Shown: positions 26,992-37,252, counted from the first letter of the stretch. The stretch: 64,000 nt of DNA from Oceanobacillus sp. CFH 90083 (GCF_009389585.1 NZ_VIYG01000014.1:33023-97022); one strand, 5' to 3'. Numbers and translations are program-made. Notes: generated by a model not told the origin, from the letters alone.

Positions 26992-28026
26992 CTAGCGTTT
27001 AATAGCAGGATTGATAGAAATAAGTTTCTCTGTTTTTTCCCAGAAGTAAGGAAGATTCGACTTCGTTATCTTTGCTTTTTCAAACAAATCCTCACTAGTA
27101 TACATGTCAATCATGCTTAAAGTTTTCATAAAATAAGGAAGTCTCTCTGCATGGATCTCAGGAGCGTCTGTTGCCAAGATAATGTGGCAACGGCAAAAAG
27201 TAGCAATAATCCAAAAAAAGCTCTCTCTATGCTTGTTTTTATCAATTAATGCTTGGCATCCATCAATAGATAGGGGCTTTGCTGATAATGATATATCAGA
27301 TAAAAAGAAAATAGGTGTCTGTGCATAAGTCACAGCCAGGTCAAAGGTGTCATTCAAGACATCTAAGCTTATTTGCACATCGTTTTTCTTCAGGGAAATG
27401 ATATTGATTTCTTTTAACAGCGCCTGGTAAACATCATTCATGTGATAGCTTTTGAGAATTTGCTCTGCTGCTTCATAACGTCGGCGCACAGTGGGATTTT
27501 CCAATCCAGCAGTTAAAAATAAATGGGTAAGCACACTGGTCGGAAATAACCAGCTCATTACTTGTTCATAAAAAGGCTTCTCTTTAGGAATGGAGCTAAG
27601 ACCTGAATCTATTTTATCTTTAATATGATGACAACGCTTATGCACCCAATATATCTTATCATAATCCTCTGCTGCATTTCTCTGTAATGGGGTAAGTATT
27701 CCTTCTGGATCAGCTAAGATAAAAGTATGAGCAAAGCTGAAACTAAGATGATAGTCACTTAATATTACCTCTTTACTATGAAATAGTGCACTATCCAAGT
27801 GTGTTGCTTCTAACAGTACACCGTCATAAATAAACTTTCCGATTTTTAGTTCAGGTACATTGGAGGTAACAATCATAATATCTACATCAGAATGAATTGG
27901 CCAAGCTTCATCCATATGCTTTTGAATAATCGATCCTGCCAGATAGGCCCCGATAAATCCAGCTTCCTTTTGTGCTATTGCCTGCACCCATTCCCCTGCC
28001 TTTTGGATAGCATCTTTGACTTGCAT
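26992..28026 (-). CDS. nucleotidyltransferase-fold protein
   Basis: 344 aa. The N-terminal polymerase-beta-type nucleotidyltransferase core is visible: GAYLAGSIIQ (about residues 26-35) with the GS motif, then SDVDIMIV (about 46-53) with the metal-binding D-x-D. The long helical C-terminal half resembles substrate-recognition domains of antibiotic nucleotidyltransferases, but no specific family is recognised. Its start overlaps by one base the stop of an upstream frame on the same strand (28026-28163), so it was probably the second gene of a coupled pair. Confidence 0.75.
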   Translation of the reverse strand: MQVKDAIQKAGEWVQAIAQKEAGFIGAYLAGSIIQKHMDEAWPIHSDVDIMIVTSNVPELKIGKFIYDGVLLEATHLDSALFHSKEVILSDYHLSFSFAHTFILADPEGILTPLQRNAAEDYDKIYWVHKRCHHIKDKIDSGLSSIPKEKPFYEQVMSWLFPTSVLTHLFLTAGLENPTVRRRYEAAEQILKSYHMNDVYQALLKEINIISLKKNDVQISLDVLNDTFDLAVTYAQTPIFFLSDISLSAKPLSIDGCQALIDKNKHRESFFWIIATFCRCHIILATDAPEIHAERLPYFMKTLSMIDMYTSEDLFEKAKITKSNLPYFWEKTEKLISINPAIKR

Positions 28027-28163
28027 CAGACCAGCTCCTTTTCATGATATTCGTGTATAACACCGAGCATGAAATGCAGTAGCTGCAGCGTGTACATAAT
28101 CTGGTTGACAAAAAGCACGTCCGGAGATATTTTACCCAGTTCATCATACTGGAAATCATTGTT
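28026..28163 (-). pseudogene. C-terminal remnant of an upstream gene
   Basis: 45 codons, open from a stop at 28164-28166, with protein-like content (ELGKISPDVLFVNQIMYTLQ near the middle) and ending HEYHEKELV, its TGA sharing a base with the nucleotidyltransferase ATG. There is no start codon or binding site at its 5' end. It reads as the tail of a gene whose front was lost. Not assignable to a family. Confidence 0.45.
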
Positions 28164-28320
28164 CTATCCCTGCAGTTACGAGCATGATTGTATAAATTAA
28201 AATAGTGTTAAATCAGCATTTAAAATTATTTTTTGAAAAAACTCAACGGTGTTTATATATCTATTAATCTTCGCTAAGTATATCACATATTAGGATGGGA
28301 AATAAACGGCAGTATGGCAG

Positions 28321-28360
28321 AAGCGCCTTAGAACAATTTTACTCGTTTCAAGGCGCTTTT
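28321..28360 (+). terminator. terminator-like hairpin
   Basis: AAGCGCCTT (28321-28329) pairs with AAGGCGCTT (28350-28358) and ends in TTTT. No intact gene runs into it on the plus strand; it may be left over from the decayed region. Confidence 0.6.
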
Positions 28361-28363
28361 AGA

Positions 28364-28521
28364 AGATGTTCTAAAAGCCCTTAAATGTTAAGCGATGAGG
28401 TGATGATCTTCTACTAAGAACGCCCATGTCGTGTGGGCAACGTTGAAGTCACCACAATACCCGGGAAGCCCGCTCGTAAACACATTGTTTTGACCTTCCG
28501 ACGAATAGGCGTGCTAGTAAT
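28364..28521 (+). repeat. partial copy of repeat family 1
   Basis: Starts with GATGTTCTAAAAGCCC, a weak version of the family end. It shares CTTCT-CTAAGAAC----AT-TCGTGTG-GCA, CGTAAA and CGACGAATAGGCGTGCTAGT modules with 51735-51970. The right terminal repeat is missing. The surrounding 28164-28723 holds no credible gene. Confidence 0.55.
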
Positions 28522-28723
28522 GAAGGATTATATTTACCTGAAGTCTATTGTTAACAAGGAATTACCATGTTAAAATATCATCAAAAGGAACATACGTTCA
28601 TATTTGGTTTGAGATTTCACAATGTATTGTTATTCTTTTAGTACCTCAAGAGGTTTTCGTACGATTTCAGTTTGAGTTGGCAAATACCGGCATATATTTC
28701 AATGATTGGAGGAATGAATCAGT

Positions 28724-29077
28724 ATGTTAACAAGAGAAGATATTTTTAATCATGTCAAAAAAAACTTCGGCACCTCCCCTGACTACCCATTTCAAAAATT
28801 TCCAACCTATGCTGCTTTAAGACATAAAAATAACAAAAAGTGGTATGGTCTTGTCATGAATGTTCACCCTGAAAAATTAGGATTAGATGGAACCGGCGAA
28901 ATAGATATTTTGAATGTAAAATGTCCGCCTGAAATAAGTGACAGTTTAAGGGATGGAAGAAGTATTTTACCCGGATATCATATGGATAAGGAAAATTGGA
29001 TTTCACTTGTTTTAGAGCATGTAGATTTAGAAGAAGTTTATGATTTAATTGAGCAGAGCTTTTATTTAACCAAGTAA
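28724..29077 (+). CDS. MmcQ/YjbR family protein
   Basis: 117 aa. The start MLTREDIFNHVKKNFGTSPDYPF and the core RHKNNKKWYGLVMNV are typical of MmcQ/YjbR proteins, double-wing (CyaY-like) folds thought to bind DNA; the C-terminus has PGYHMDKENWISLVLE and a closing helix. AGGAGG lies ahead of the ATG. The physiological role of the family is unclear. It stands alone in a region of repeats and decayed genes. Confidence 0.85.
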   Translation: MLTREDIFNHVKKNFGTSPDYPFQKFPTYAALRHKNNKKWYGLVMNVHPEKLGLDGTGEIDILNVKCPPEISDSLRDGRSILPGYHMDKENWISLVLEHVDLEEVYDLIEQSFYLTK

Positions 29078-29096
29078 ATCATGAAATAATCTTACG

Positions 29097-29140
29097 TAAA
29101 AGGAGTGCGATGCTATCAAAAGAATTGCTCTCTTTTTGCT
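29097..29140 (+). terminator. probable terminator
   Basis: AAAAGGAGTGCGAT (from 29097) pairs imperfectly with AATTGCTCTCTTTTT (to 29138), ending in five T, shortly after the MmcQ/YjbR gene. Confidence 0.5.
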
Positions 29141-29195
29141 TGCATGTACGTTTGGAAAGTATAAAATTTTCTTCCTGCCAGAACGGGACTTTTAC

Positions 29196-29281
29196 ATAAA
29201 GAAATCGGCTATCTCGCCGGTTTTATCCAATCTGACCTCTGGCTTCCTGCCTCTGAAAAGACACGCTAGCGTTTTTTTCTC
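29196..29281 (+). repeat. dispersed hairpin repeat, family 2, copy A
   Basis: About 86 bp, nearly identical to 42438-42522. It begins with a small hairpin (AAATCGGCTATCTCGCCGGTTT) and continues CTCTGGCTTCCTGCCTCTGA and GACACGCTAGCGTTTTTTT, the latter with a CGCTAGCG palindrome before a T tract. Non-coding; it sits directly upstream of the broken maoC gene. Confidence 0.75.
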
Positions 29282-29414
29282 ACAGGGGAAGGTTTCTAAA
29301 ATAAGGATTATTTCAACAATCATAAAGATAAGAGGGTTGATTATGAAGTTTGATGCGTTTGAAATAGGGCAGGTGTTTAAATCCAAGTCTTTTAAGTTAA
29401 CAAAAGAGAATATA

Positions 29415-29541
29415 GGTGCGTGTTCAAAAAGTCCGATAAATAGGACCAAGAAGTTCAAGGCAGCGCGGCTTTGAGTAACGGAAAAGCAAGCTAACGCAGA
29501 AATTCGCCGTGTCATTTTTGTTGGACTTTTTGAACATCCTC
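29415..29541 (+). mobile_element. 127-bp MITE, family 1, with TATA target duplication
   Basis: Non-coding element with terminal inverted repeats TGTTCAAAAAGTCC (29421-29434) and GGACTTTTTGAACA (29523-29536), flanked by TATA at 29411-29414 and 29542-29545. It interrupts the maoC reading frame after the Ile codon at position 24, and its precise removal rebuilds the frame. This copy defines the ends of family 1. Confidence 0.85.
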
Positions 29542-29804
29542 TATAATGGGATTTGCAGAAGAATTTGATCCTCAATATATGCATTTAGACGAAGAAAAAG
29601 CAAAGCAAGGGAGTTTCAATGGAATTATTGCTTCTGGCGTACATAGGCTGGGTATTTCATTTAAACTTTGGGTTGAGCAGGGTGTCTATGGTGAGGGGGA
29701 GATGAATCGCCTAAGGGTAAGGGCAGGTCTTTGATAATTCTATTTCTCAAAAAAGAACAAGTGTTCCTTTCTGTGGTTTCATTTGGTATAATGGATAGGA
29801 GGAG

Positions 29805-30986
29805 GTGAAAAGCCATGAAAGTAAAAAAACCTTTCGTTTTCGAATCTATCCGAACACAAGCCAAATAACGTTTATCCATAAAACAATAGGCTGTGCCCGC
29901 TTTGTCTATAACTATTTTACAGGAAAACAAAAAGAGAAAGACAGTTACTGGTATACGGTGAACGAAATGGTGCAAAACGGGCAGCTCCTTCAAAATAATT
30001 GGAAGGGTGGGTTTTTCCAGAAAAATGCGGCTATCAAAGCGATTCCGGAATTAAAGGGACATTATCCCTTCCTAAAAGAGGTAGATAGTATTGCCCTTCA
30101 AAAAGCAGTGGAAAACGTACATGATTCCTATACTCGCTATTATAGGAAACAGAACGATGAACCTCGTTTTAAATCAAAGAATAACCCTGTTCAATCGTAT
30201 ACCACCAAATATGTCAATGGAAATATTGCTGTCTTGGATAAACATATCAAACTACCCAAGCTTGGGCTTGTTCGTTTTGCCAAAAGTCGGGAAGTGGAAG
30301 GTCGCCTTATCAATGTAACGGTCAGGCGCAACCCATCAGGTAAATACTTTGTTTCAATAGTAGTCGAAACCGAAGCCGGATATCATGAAAAAACAGGTTC
30401 ATTTGTAGGCATCGACGTCGGATTAACTGATTTTGTAACCCTTTCAGATGGAACCGTGTATGAGAACCCACGATTTTTCCGGACATTAGAAAAGAAGCTG
30501 GCAAAAGCGCAGGTGATTCTGTCCAGGCGACAAATTGGTTCTGCTAATTGGCATAAACAAAAAAGAAAAGTAGCCCGGCTTCACGAAAAAATTGCGAATG
30601 CAAGAAAGGATATGTTAGATAAGATCTCCACCGAGATAGTCAAAAACCACGATATCATTGGGATAGAAGATCTGTCTGTAAAAAACATGTTGAAAAATCA
30701 CCATCTTGCAAAGGCTATTAGTGAAGTGTCATGGTCAGCGTTCAGAACCATGCTTGAATACAAAGCTGACTGGTATGGCAAGCAGGTGGTTGCGGTTGCT
30801 AAAAACTATCCATCCAGTCAGCTGTGCTCTCATTGTGGACACCAAAACAAAGACGTTAAACATCTCGCTCTGCGTGAATGGACGTGTGACATATGTAAAT
30901 ACCATCACCAGAGAGATCTTAACGCAAGTATCAATCTTCGTAAGGAAGCATTGCGATTAACCGCAGGGACTGCGGGGATAGCCTAA
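29805..30986 (+). CDS. tnpB: TnpB RNA-guided nuclease (IS605-family accessory)
   Basis: 393 aa. N-terminal [12 protein letters not shown] and helical domain; RuvC catalytic residues in [15 protein letters not shown] (Asp), [13 protein letters not shown] (Glu) and RDLNASINL (Asp); zinc finger [13 protein letters not shown] with CDICK. All parts needed for an active nuclease appear present. The start is odd: GTG 29805 lies inside the AGGAGGAGG site, whereas the well-spaced ATG 29815 is one base out of frame across an A7 run; with eight A it would read [12 protein letters not shown]. So the gene may use GTG, slip, or be frameshifted. Confidence 0.88.
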   Translation: MKSHESKKTFRFRIYPNTSQITFIHKTIGCARFVYNYFTGKQKEKDSYWYTVNEMVQNGQLLQNNWKGGFFQKNAAIKAIPELKGHYPFLKEVDSIALQKAVENVHDSYTRYYRKQNDEPRFKSKNNPVQSYTTKYVNGNIAVLDKHIKLPKLGLVRFAKSREVEGRLINVTVRRNPSGKYFVSIVVETEAGYHEKTGSFVGIDVGLTDFVTLSDGTVYENPRFFRTLEKKLAKAQVILSRRQIGSANWHKQKRKVARLHEKIANARKDMLDKISTEIVKNHDIIGIEDLSVKNMLKNHHLAKAISEVSWSAFRTMLEYKADWYGKQVVAVAKNYPSSQLCSHCGHQNKDVKHLALREWTCDICKYHHQRDLNASINLRKEALRLTAGTAGIA

Positions 30987-31068
30987 TCCATAACTGACCG
31001 ATGGGTTGGTGTTCTTAGGAATCTCCCACTTCAAGCAACCATTAAGGTTGATAAGTGGGGGTAGTTCA
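30930..31068 (+). ncRNA. candidate omega RNA of TnpB
   Basis: In TnpB systems the guide RNA scaffold spans the 3' end of tnpB and the element's right end. Here the right-end hairpins (31023-31061) fit that scaffold, and the guide would be the bases after GTAGTTCA, that is the maoC sequence from about 31069. The 5' boundary is a guess. Confidence 0.45.
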
Positions 31069-31384
31069 AAAAACCGGTGTATCCTGGAAATGAATTATAT
31101 ACCATTGCGGAAGTTATTGATAAGAAGGAGATAAAAGAAGAATTCGGGATTATCACTGTATTATTAACGACTTACAACGATAAAGAAGAAAAGGTATTTA
31201 AAGGCGAGCTTTCAGCATTAATTAGACGGTAATAACTATGTTAAAGTATAAAAAATAGAGGTTAATAAAGCTTTCTGCTGATAGCTTTGTCAGTTTTCAG
31301 AAAAGAGGATGAGGACTATAACTGATTTTGAAATCTCTCCTTGCTAATAACTTTTTTAACAGTGAGCTTGGGCATTATTTACTC

Positions 31385-31417
31385 TTAGCGACTAAAAATC
31401 ATATTTTTAGTCGCTAA
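31385..31417. terminator. perfect hairpin, probable terminator of the licR-like gene
   Basis: 15-bp perfect stem (31385-31399 with 31403-31417) and a 3-base loop, with A/T-rich apex. It lies downstream of the minus-strand regulator gene and could stop transcription from either side. Confidence 0.65.
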
Positions 31418-31472
31418 GGAATTTCATACTTAGATAGTTGGATTAGGGCAGTTGTGATACGGCTTCCTTCTT

Positions 31473-33377
31473 TTAGTTAGTCTGCTGGTCTATAAAATCA
31501 ATTAACTGATCAATAAATTCCTCGTAAGAGCTTGAATAAGCAAGCTTATTGACATTTTCAGGATTTGACAGGATTTTTATATATTCATCATAGATATCTC
31601 GGTAAATATTTCGTTCTTTATAATTCATTGCAATTAATGAAACAATTTTAATATTCGAAGCATTTCCCCACTGGATAGGGTGTTTTGGTATCAGTACAGC
31701 AATTGTAGTTTGCAATGCGTCCATATTTATGGAGTGGGGGACGGCAACGATATTATTAAAAGCAGTTGACGATAGATTTTCTCTTTTGATGACATCCTGG
31801 GCGAAATTTTGTTTAACCAGCTGTAATGAAGTCATTTTATTGGTAATAAAACGTATGACTTCAAATTCATTTTTAAAAGCTTCATTGCTCAGTATAAAAA
31901 GCCTTTTATCAAATAATGAAATAAGATTTTGTTTAATTTGCTGCTGTTTTTTTTCGTGTTTTATCTTGTTTATTTGCATTTGTATTTTTAAAATATCATC
32001 CGCATCCATAAAGGTATTTATAAGTACTTCCTTTATCTCAATGTCAAATGGAATAGGAACGGTAGAAATAATTAAATCTCCCTGCGCCATTGATAATTCC
32101 TTATCAACCCTTGTTATTACTTTTGTGATTATTAATTGATGGGCAAAATAGCGTTCTAATTTCTCCAGTATCACCTGATGCAGATTGTTATACGCTGGAC
32201 AAATAAGAATCACATTTATCGAATCGTTATTTTTTTGCTTTAACTCTAGACAGCTCCCTACATGTAAAGCAATATAAGTTATTTCATCCTCAGGCAAACG
32301 AATGTTCAATTCTTCAGAGAGCAGATTTGCAATATATACAGATAGGTCATAAATAAGTGGAGAAGAGCTCTTAATAGACTGTGTAAGCGGATTTTCGAAT
32401 GAGAAATTATTTGAAGCCCTAATCACCATATTTTGAACATGTAAAGCAAATTTTGTCTTAAATTCTTCATCGTCTAAGCTAATTAAATAGCTCTCATTTA
32501 CCTTTTGTATGATCTGATTGATGAGATTAATATATCGTGACTTAGTACCATTTCTGGTATCTTCAACAGTATTTGTTGCTTTACTGCTTATTAGTGCTTG
32601 CAGATAATATAATTCATTTTCATCCAGTTGAACATGAAAATAGGATTCAATTAGGTGTTTTATTTCATGAACAATTTTTATTGAAATAAATTTTTCTTTA
32701 AAAGGATAGACATGGTAATGTACATATTGATTATCCTGCATCCGCTCAATGGAAACAACAATATGATAAATAATATTGCCAAGCGTATATTCATTAATAT
32801 CATAATCGTGACTTTGAATAATTTGCAGCAGCTGTTTTTTAAAGTCATGTAATTCATAACCAAATATTTTCTCTAAGTCAATAATATTGTAAAAAGTTGT
32901 ATTATATTCTTTGGAATAAATCACACGCATTATTTTGCGCTTATCTATTTCTTTTCCTTTTAAAAACAAGTAATCTTTGGCTCTTTCAATGTATAAATCG
33001 TAACTCTTAATAAATTTTCGACATTCTATTAATTCTTTCTCAATAGTTGGAACGCTTACAAATAAATCATCGCTCAAATCAAATATATCCACACCATTAT
33101 CGGCCAAAATGAGCCTTTGTAAAATGAAATGCATTCTATTTTCAAATGGTTTATTCTCTGTTTGTATGGTTTCTTTATTCCCTCTTTTTTTCAGACGATA
33201 ACCTGCACTTGAAGATTCTATGATAAACAAATGATTATAATATTCATTAATATGCTGGATATAATTCCTCAAAGTTCGTGGAGAAATATTTAAATAAGTT
33301 AGTATTTGTTTTGATTTCATCCAGTCATCATGTTCTTCAAATAAATGAATGAGCGCTTCTATATTCTTTTCCTTCAT
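31473..33377 (-). CDS. LicR-type PTS-regulated transcriptional activator
   Basis: 634 aa multidomain regulator: N-terminal helix-turn-helix region (MKSKQILTYLNISPRTLRNY, about residues 24-43), two PRD modules with conserved His (about 170-385; ITYIALHVGSCLEL in PRD2), an EIIB-like segment (NVILICPAYNN) and a C-terminal EIIA-like domain with the phosphorylatable His in VAVPHSINMDAL. This is the LicR/MtlR layout, controlled by PTS phosphorylation. AAGGGTGGG selects the ATG at 33377 over a GTG at 33389. It is divergent from the PTS operon it presumably activates. Confidence 0.92.
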   Translation of the reverse strand: MKEKNIEALIHLFEEHDDWMKSKQILTYLNISPRTLRNYIQHINEYYNHLFIIESSSAGYRLKKRGNKETIQTENKPFENRMHFILQRLILADNGVDIFDLSDDLFVSVPTIEKELIECRKFIKSYDLYIERAKDYLFLKGKEIDKRKIMRVIYSKEYNTTFYNIIDLEKIFGYELHDFKKQLLQIIQSHDYDINEYTLGNIIYHIVVSIERMQDNQYVHYHVYPFKEKFISIKIVHEIKHLIESYFHVQLDENELYYLQALISSKATNTVEDTRNGTKSRYINLINQIIQKVNESYLISLDDEEFKTKFALHVQNMVIRASNNFSFENPLTQSIKSSSPLIYDLSVYIANLLSEELNIRLPEDEITYIALHVGSCLELKQKNNDSINVILICPAYNNLHQVILEKLERYFAHQLIITKVITRVDKELSMAQGDLIISTVPIPFDIEIKEVLINTFMDADDILKIQMQINKIKHEKKQQQIKQNLISLFDKRLFILSNEAFKNEFEVIRFITNKMTSLQLVKQNFAQDVIKRENLSSTAFNNIVAVPHSINMDALQTTIAVLIPKHPIQWGNASNIKIVSLIAMNYKERNIYRDIYDEYIKILSNPENVNKLAYSSSYEEFIDQLIDFIDQQTN

Positions 33378-33479
33378 TATCATTCCCACCCTTATGTTTA
33401 AACATAGTTCTTCAAAGTATTTTTATTATAATCCTAATGATGCCTCATAAGAAAATAAATCTATTGCCAGCAGGTAGGC

Positions 33480-33507
33480 AAAAGGAATATTCGTTAGTAT
33501 TCCTTTT
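33480..33507 (+). promoter_or_regulatory. candidate operator of the PTS operon
   Basis: A perfect 10-bp inverted repeat, AAAAGGAATA (33480-33489) and TATTCCTTTT (33498-33507), separated by 8 bases, just upstream of the probable -10 region near 33515 of the PTS operon. It lies in the divergent intergenic space with the LicR-type gene, so it is a reasonable binding site; a simple attenuator hairpin is the alternative. Confidence 0.4.
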
Positions 33508-33551
33508 CCTTGGCATAATATAAGTACATCGAAAACAAGGGGGAAAACAAA

Positions 33552-33866
33552 ATGAAAAAAACAATTTTATTAATTTGCAGTGGTGGAGCTTCCAGTGGAT
33601 TTCTAGCTCAAAATATCCGCAAGTCTGCTAAGAAAAGGGGACTTGAAATAGAAGTGATAGCAAGAGGGGAATCCGAATTAGTCGAATATATTGATCGAAT
33701 CAGCATGGTATTAATTGCACCACATTTAAGCTATGTTCAAGATGATATTGCGGAACAGCTTTCCAATACAAATATTCCTCATCAGGTCATTGATCAAATG
33801 ACGTATGGAACATTGAATGGCGACAAAGGTCTTGACATTATCGTTAAGGAACTGGGATTAGAATAA
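33552..33866 (+). CDS. PTS EIIB, lactose/cellobiose family
   Basis: 104 aa, the usual length. The phosphorylated cysteine is in LLICSGGASSGFLAQNI (Cys about residue 9). It takes phosphate from EIIA and transfers it to the sugar during import through EIIC. First gene of the operon EIIB-EIIC-EIIA-phosphoglycosidase, with a good AAGGGGGAA site; EIIC begins 16 bases downstream. Confidence 0.93.
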   Translation: MKKTILLICSGGASSGFLAQNIRKSAKKRGLEIEVIARGESELVEYIDRISMVLIAPHLSYVQDDIAEQLSNTNIPHQVIDQMTYGTLNGDKGLDIIVKELGLE

Positions 33867-33882
33867 TTCGAGGAGGATTATT

Positions 33883-35121
33883 ATGAAAAAATTCATCGCG
33901 TATATGAATCGGTCATTTGCACCTAAAATGAATAAGATAACAAGAAATGCTTGGATTTCTGCCATACAAGAATCCATTATGGGTGTGTTACCACTAATTT
34001 TGGTAGGATCATTAATCACACTTATTATGATTTTAAATGATTTTATACCAAATATGCCTAATTTACAACCTATTAGTGATTTTTCATTTGGTTTAATGAG
34101 TCTATTTATTTCTTTTCTGATTCCATATTTTGTTATGGAAAAACTAAAGAAAAGTGATCGTAAATTAGTTGCTGGCTTAACAGGTACAGCTATGTTTTTC
34201 CTTGTGCTTTCTCCTTCTTTTAATGACGAAGGGCAAATTATATTTTCATTTGAAAGATTTGGGGCAAGCGGAATGTTTGTAGCTATAATTATCGGACTGC
34301 TCGTTGGTGTGGTATTCCATCAATCCAGTAAAGTCTCCTTTTTTAAAGAGACAAGTTCATTACCCGACTTTATTATTATCTGGTTTGATACGATTATACC
34401 AATTACGATTTTGCTATTAGCAGGATGGTTTGCGACAATATTAGGAAACTTTGATCTTTACGCTTCTATTATCAGCCTGTTTGAACCACTCATCAATATT
34501 GGTCAAAGTTTTGTGGGCTTTGTTCTTATCTGTTTTATTACTGCGTTTTTATATTCGTTCGGAATTAGTTCTTGGGCCTTAATGCCTGTTGCTTTTCCGA
34601 TAATAATATCAGGAATTGAACAAAACGCAAGACAATTAAGCCGAGGATTAGAACCTTCTCTTATTCATACACAAGAAACATTAGCAGCTTGGATATTAAT
34701 TGGAGGAGTAGGAGCAACATTGCCTTTGGTAATTATTATGTTAGGTGCTAAATCTAAGCATTTAAAAGCAATCAGCAGAGTTACGATTATTCCATCTATT
34801 TTTAACATTAATGAACCTGTTGTATTTGGTGCTCCTATCGCTTTTAATCCAATTCTGATGATACCAATGTGGTTAAATGCAATTATCATCCCGGCAATCA
34901 CCTATATTGTCCTTTCACTAGGTGTGATTGCAATTCCTGCTGAGGTAATGCAGCTATGGTATTTACCAGTTGGAGTTTCCACCTATCTTGTTAATACCGA
35001 TTTAAGAGGGTTAGTACTATTGTTGATTAACATCGTGATATCATTTATCATCTGGTATCCTTTTGTGAAAGTTTATGATAATCAAAAAGTAATGGAAGAA
35101 AAACAGGAGGAGCAAGTTTAA
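33883..35121 (+). CDS. PTS EIIC, lactose/cellobiose family
   Basis: 412 aa membrane permease with about ten hydrophobic segments. Typical EIIC-Lac features: N-terminal FIAYMNRSFAPKMNKITRN and the substrate-region motif FNINEPVVFGAPIAFNP (about residues 306-322), where the Glu contacts the sugar. It imports a beta-glucoside disaccharide or similar with phosphorylation. Strong AGGAGG site; EIIA follows 22 bases later. Confidence 0.94.
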   Translation: MKKFIAYMNRSFAPKMNKITRNAWISAIQESIMGVLPLILVGSLITLIMILNDFIPNMPNLQPISDFSFGLMSLFISFLIPYFVMEKLKKSDRKLVAGLTGTAMFFLVLSPSFNDEGQIIFSFERFGASGMFVAIIIGLLVGVVFHQSSKVSFFKETSSLPDFIIIWFDTIIPITILLLAGWFATILGNFDLYASIISLFEPLINIGQSFVGFVLICFITAFLYSFGISSWALMPVAFPIIISGIEQNARQLSRGLEPSLIHTQETLAAWILIGGVGATLPLVIIMLGAKSKHLKAISRVTIIPSIFNINEPVVFGAPIAFNPILMIPMWLNAIIIPAITYIVLSLGVIAIPAEVMQLWYLPVGVSTYLVNTDLRGLVLLLINIVISFIIWYPFVKVYDNQKVMEEKQEEQV

Positions 35122-35143
35122 TTCAATTTAAGGAGGGCTTGAT

Positions 35144-35494
35144 TTGAGCCAACATAATACAGAACGTTTACAAGAAATATCCATGAAAATTATATTAGGG
35201 GCTGGTGATGCTCGGGCGGAAATTCAAGCTGCTTTGAAGAATATTGAAATGTTTGAATTTGAAGAAGCAGAAGCGAAATTAGCACAAGCAAAAAAACATA
35301 TGTCAAAGGCTCATTCAGCTCAAACGGAGACAATACAAGAAGAAGCAAGATCAGAAACGATTCCTTATTCTACGCTATTTACTCATGCTCAGGACCATTT
35401 AATGACAGTTATGAGTGAATGGAATATAGCTAGAAATCTATTAAGAATTTCCAAAACATTCGATCAAAGAATAAAAAAATTAGAGGAAAAATGA
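35144..35494 (+). CDS. PTS EIIA, lactose/cellobiose family
   Basis: 116 aa all-helical subunit. The phosphorylated His is in FTHAQDHLMTVMSEW (about residues 82-96); the N-terminal ISMKIILGAGDARAEIQAAL is a hallmark. TTG start at 35144 with AAGGAGGG 7 bases upstream; no in-frame ATG offers a better fit. It accepts phosphate from HPr and passes it to EIIB. Confidence 0.92.
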   Translation: MSQHNTERLQEISMKIILGAGDARAEIQAALKNIEMFEFEEAEAKLAQAKKHMSKAHSAQTETIQEEARSETIPYSTLFTHAQDHLMTVMSEWNIARNLLRISKTFDQRIKKLEEK

Positions 35495-35613
35495 TTTGTT
35501 AATTAGAAGTAATGTTCATTTCTTTCTGGAGCGATAACCCACAGCTTAGAAGTTAGATATATTTAATTCCATATTGTTTATGGATACAGTTGATGAATAG
35601 GAGTTGAAAATAA

Positions 35614-37044
<1,431 letters not shown>

Positions 37045-37181
37045 GATGAATGAATAATTTTTAATTTTTAAAAAATGGTAATCTTACTGCTATTGACAGC
37101 ATACTTGAGTAATTTGGATACATCATCGAATAAAGTCGCTGCAGCTTTTAAAGGAATTAACAGAGAAGCAGGATGAGTTAG

Positions 37182-37252
37182 TTATCTATATCGTGAGGCA
37201 TGGTAAGCCATGATTTAATACAACTAACAGAAGAAGGAATGGCACAAGCCAG
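37182..37252 (+). pseudogene. remnant of a histidine phosphatase gene
   Basis: Translating across frames gives IYIVRHGKP, a stop, then LTEEGMAQA, the start pattern of phosphoglycerate-mutase-like histidine phosphatases (RHGxT...LTExGxxQA). Frameshifts and stops, and no continuation, show a short decayed fragment. The intact relative at 52071 has the same motif order. Confidence 0.55.

Larger units (their letters stand above)
29690..31068 (+). mobile_element. IS200/IS605-group (IS1341-type) TnpB element
   Basis: About 1.38 kb unit with tnpB but no tnpA, inserted in maoC. The right end is well defined by a two-tier hairpin (31023-31031 with 31053-31061; inner CAACC/GGTTG 31036-31050) ending GTAGTTCA, after which maoC coding resumes. 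The left end near 29690 is only estimated from where maoC similarity stops. No target duplication is expected for this group. Movement would need a TnpA from elsewhere. Confidence 0.7.
29343..31232 (+). pseudogene. maoC-like dehydratase gene split by two elements
   Basis: Three pieces of one MaoC/YdeM-type hot-dog-fold gene. Piece 1, 29343-29414, encodes MKFDAFEIGQVFKSKSFKLT plus KENI. Piece 2, from 29546 to about 29690, continues MGFAEEFDPQYMHLDEE to LWVEQGVYG. Piece 3, 31074-31232, encodes PVYPGNELYTIAEVIDKKE to the stop. Removing the 127-bp MITE and one TATA copy restores the reading frame exactly. The TnpB element lies between pieces 2 and 3, where about 15 residues of the usual family sequence are not found, so some DNA was lost. 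The intact protein (about 140 aa) would have been an enoyl-hydratase-like enzyme. It is now inactive. Confidence 0.88.

Noticed and set aside
28548..28730. 60-codon frame before the MmcQ/YjbR gene
   Set aside because: No binding site, no protein-like pattern, and it overlaps the real start.
29136..29474. 112-codon frame across 29136-29474
   Set aside because: It is made of repeat family 2, the maoC start and the MITE; the true signal is the maoC fragment inside it.
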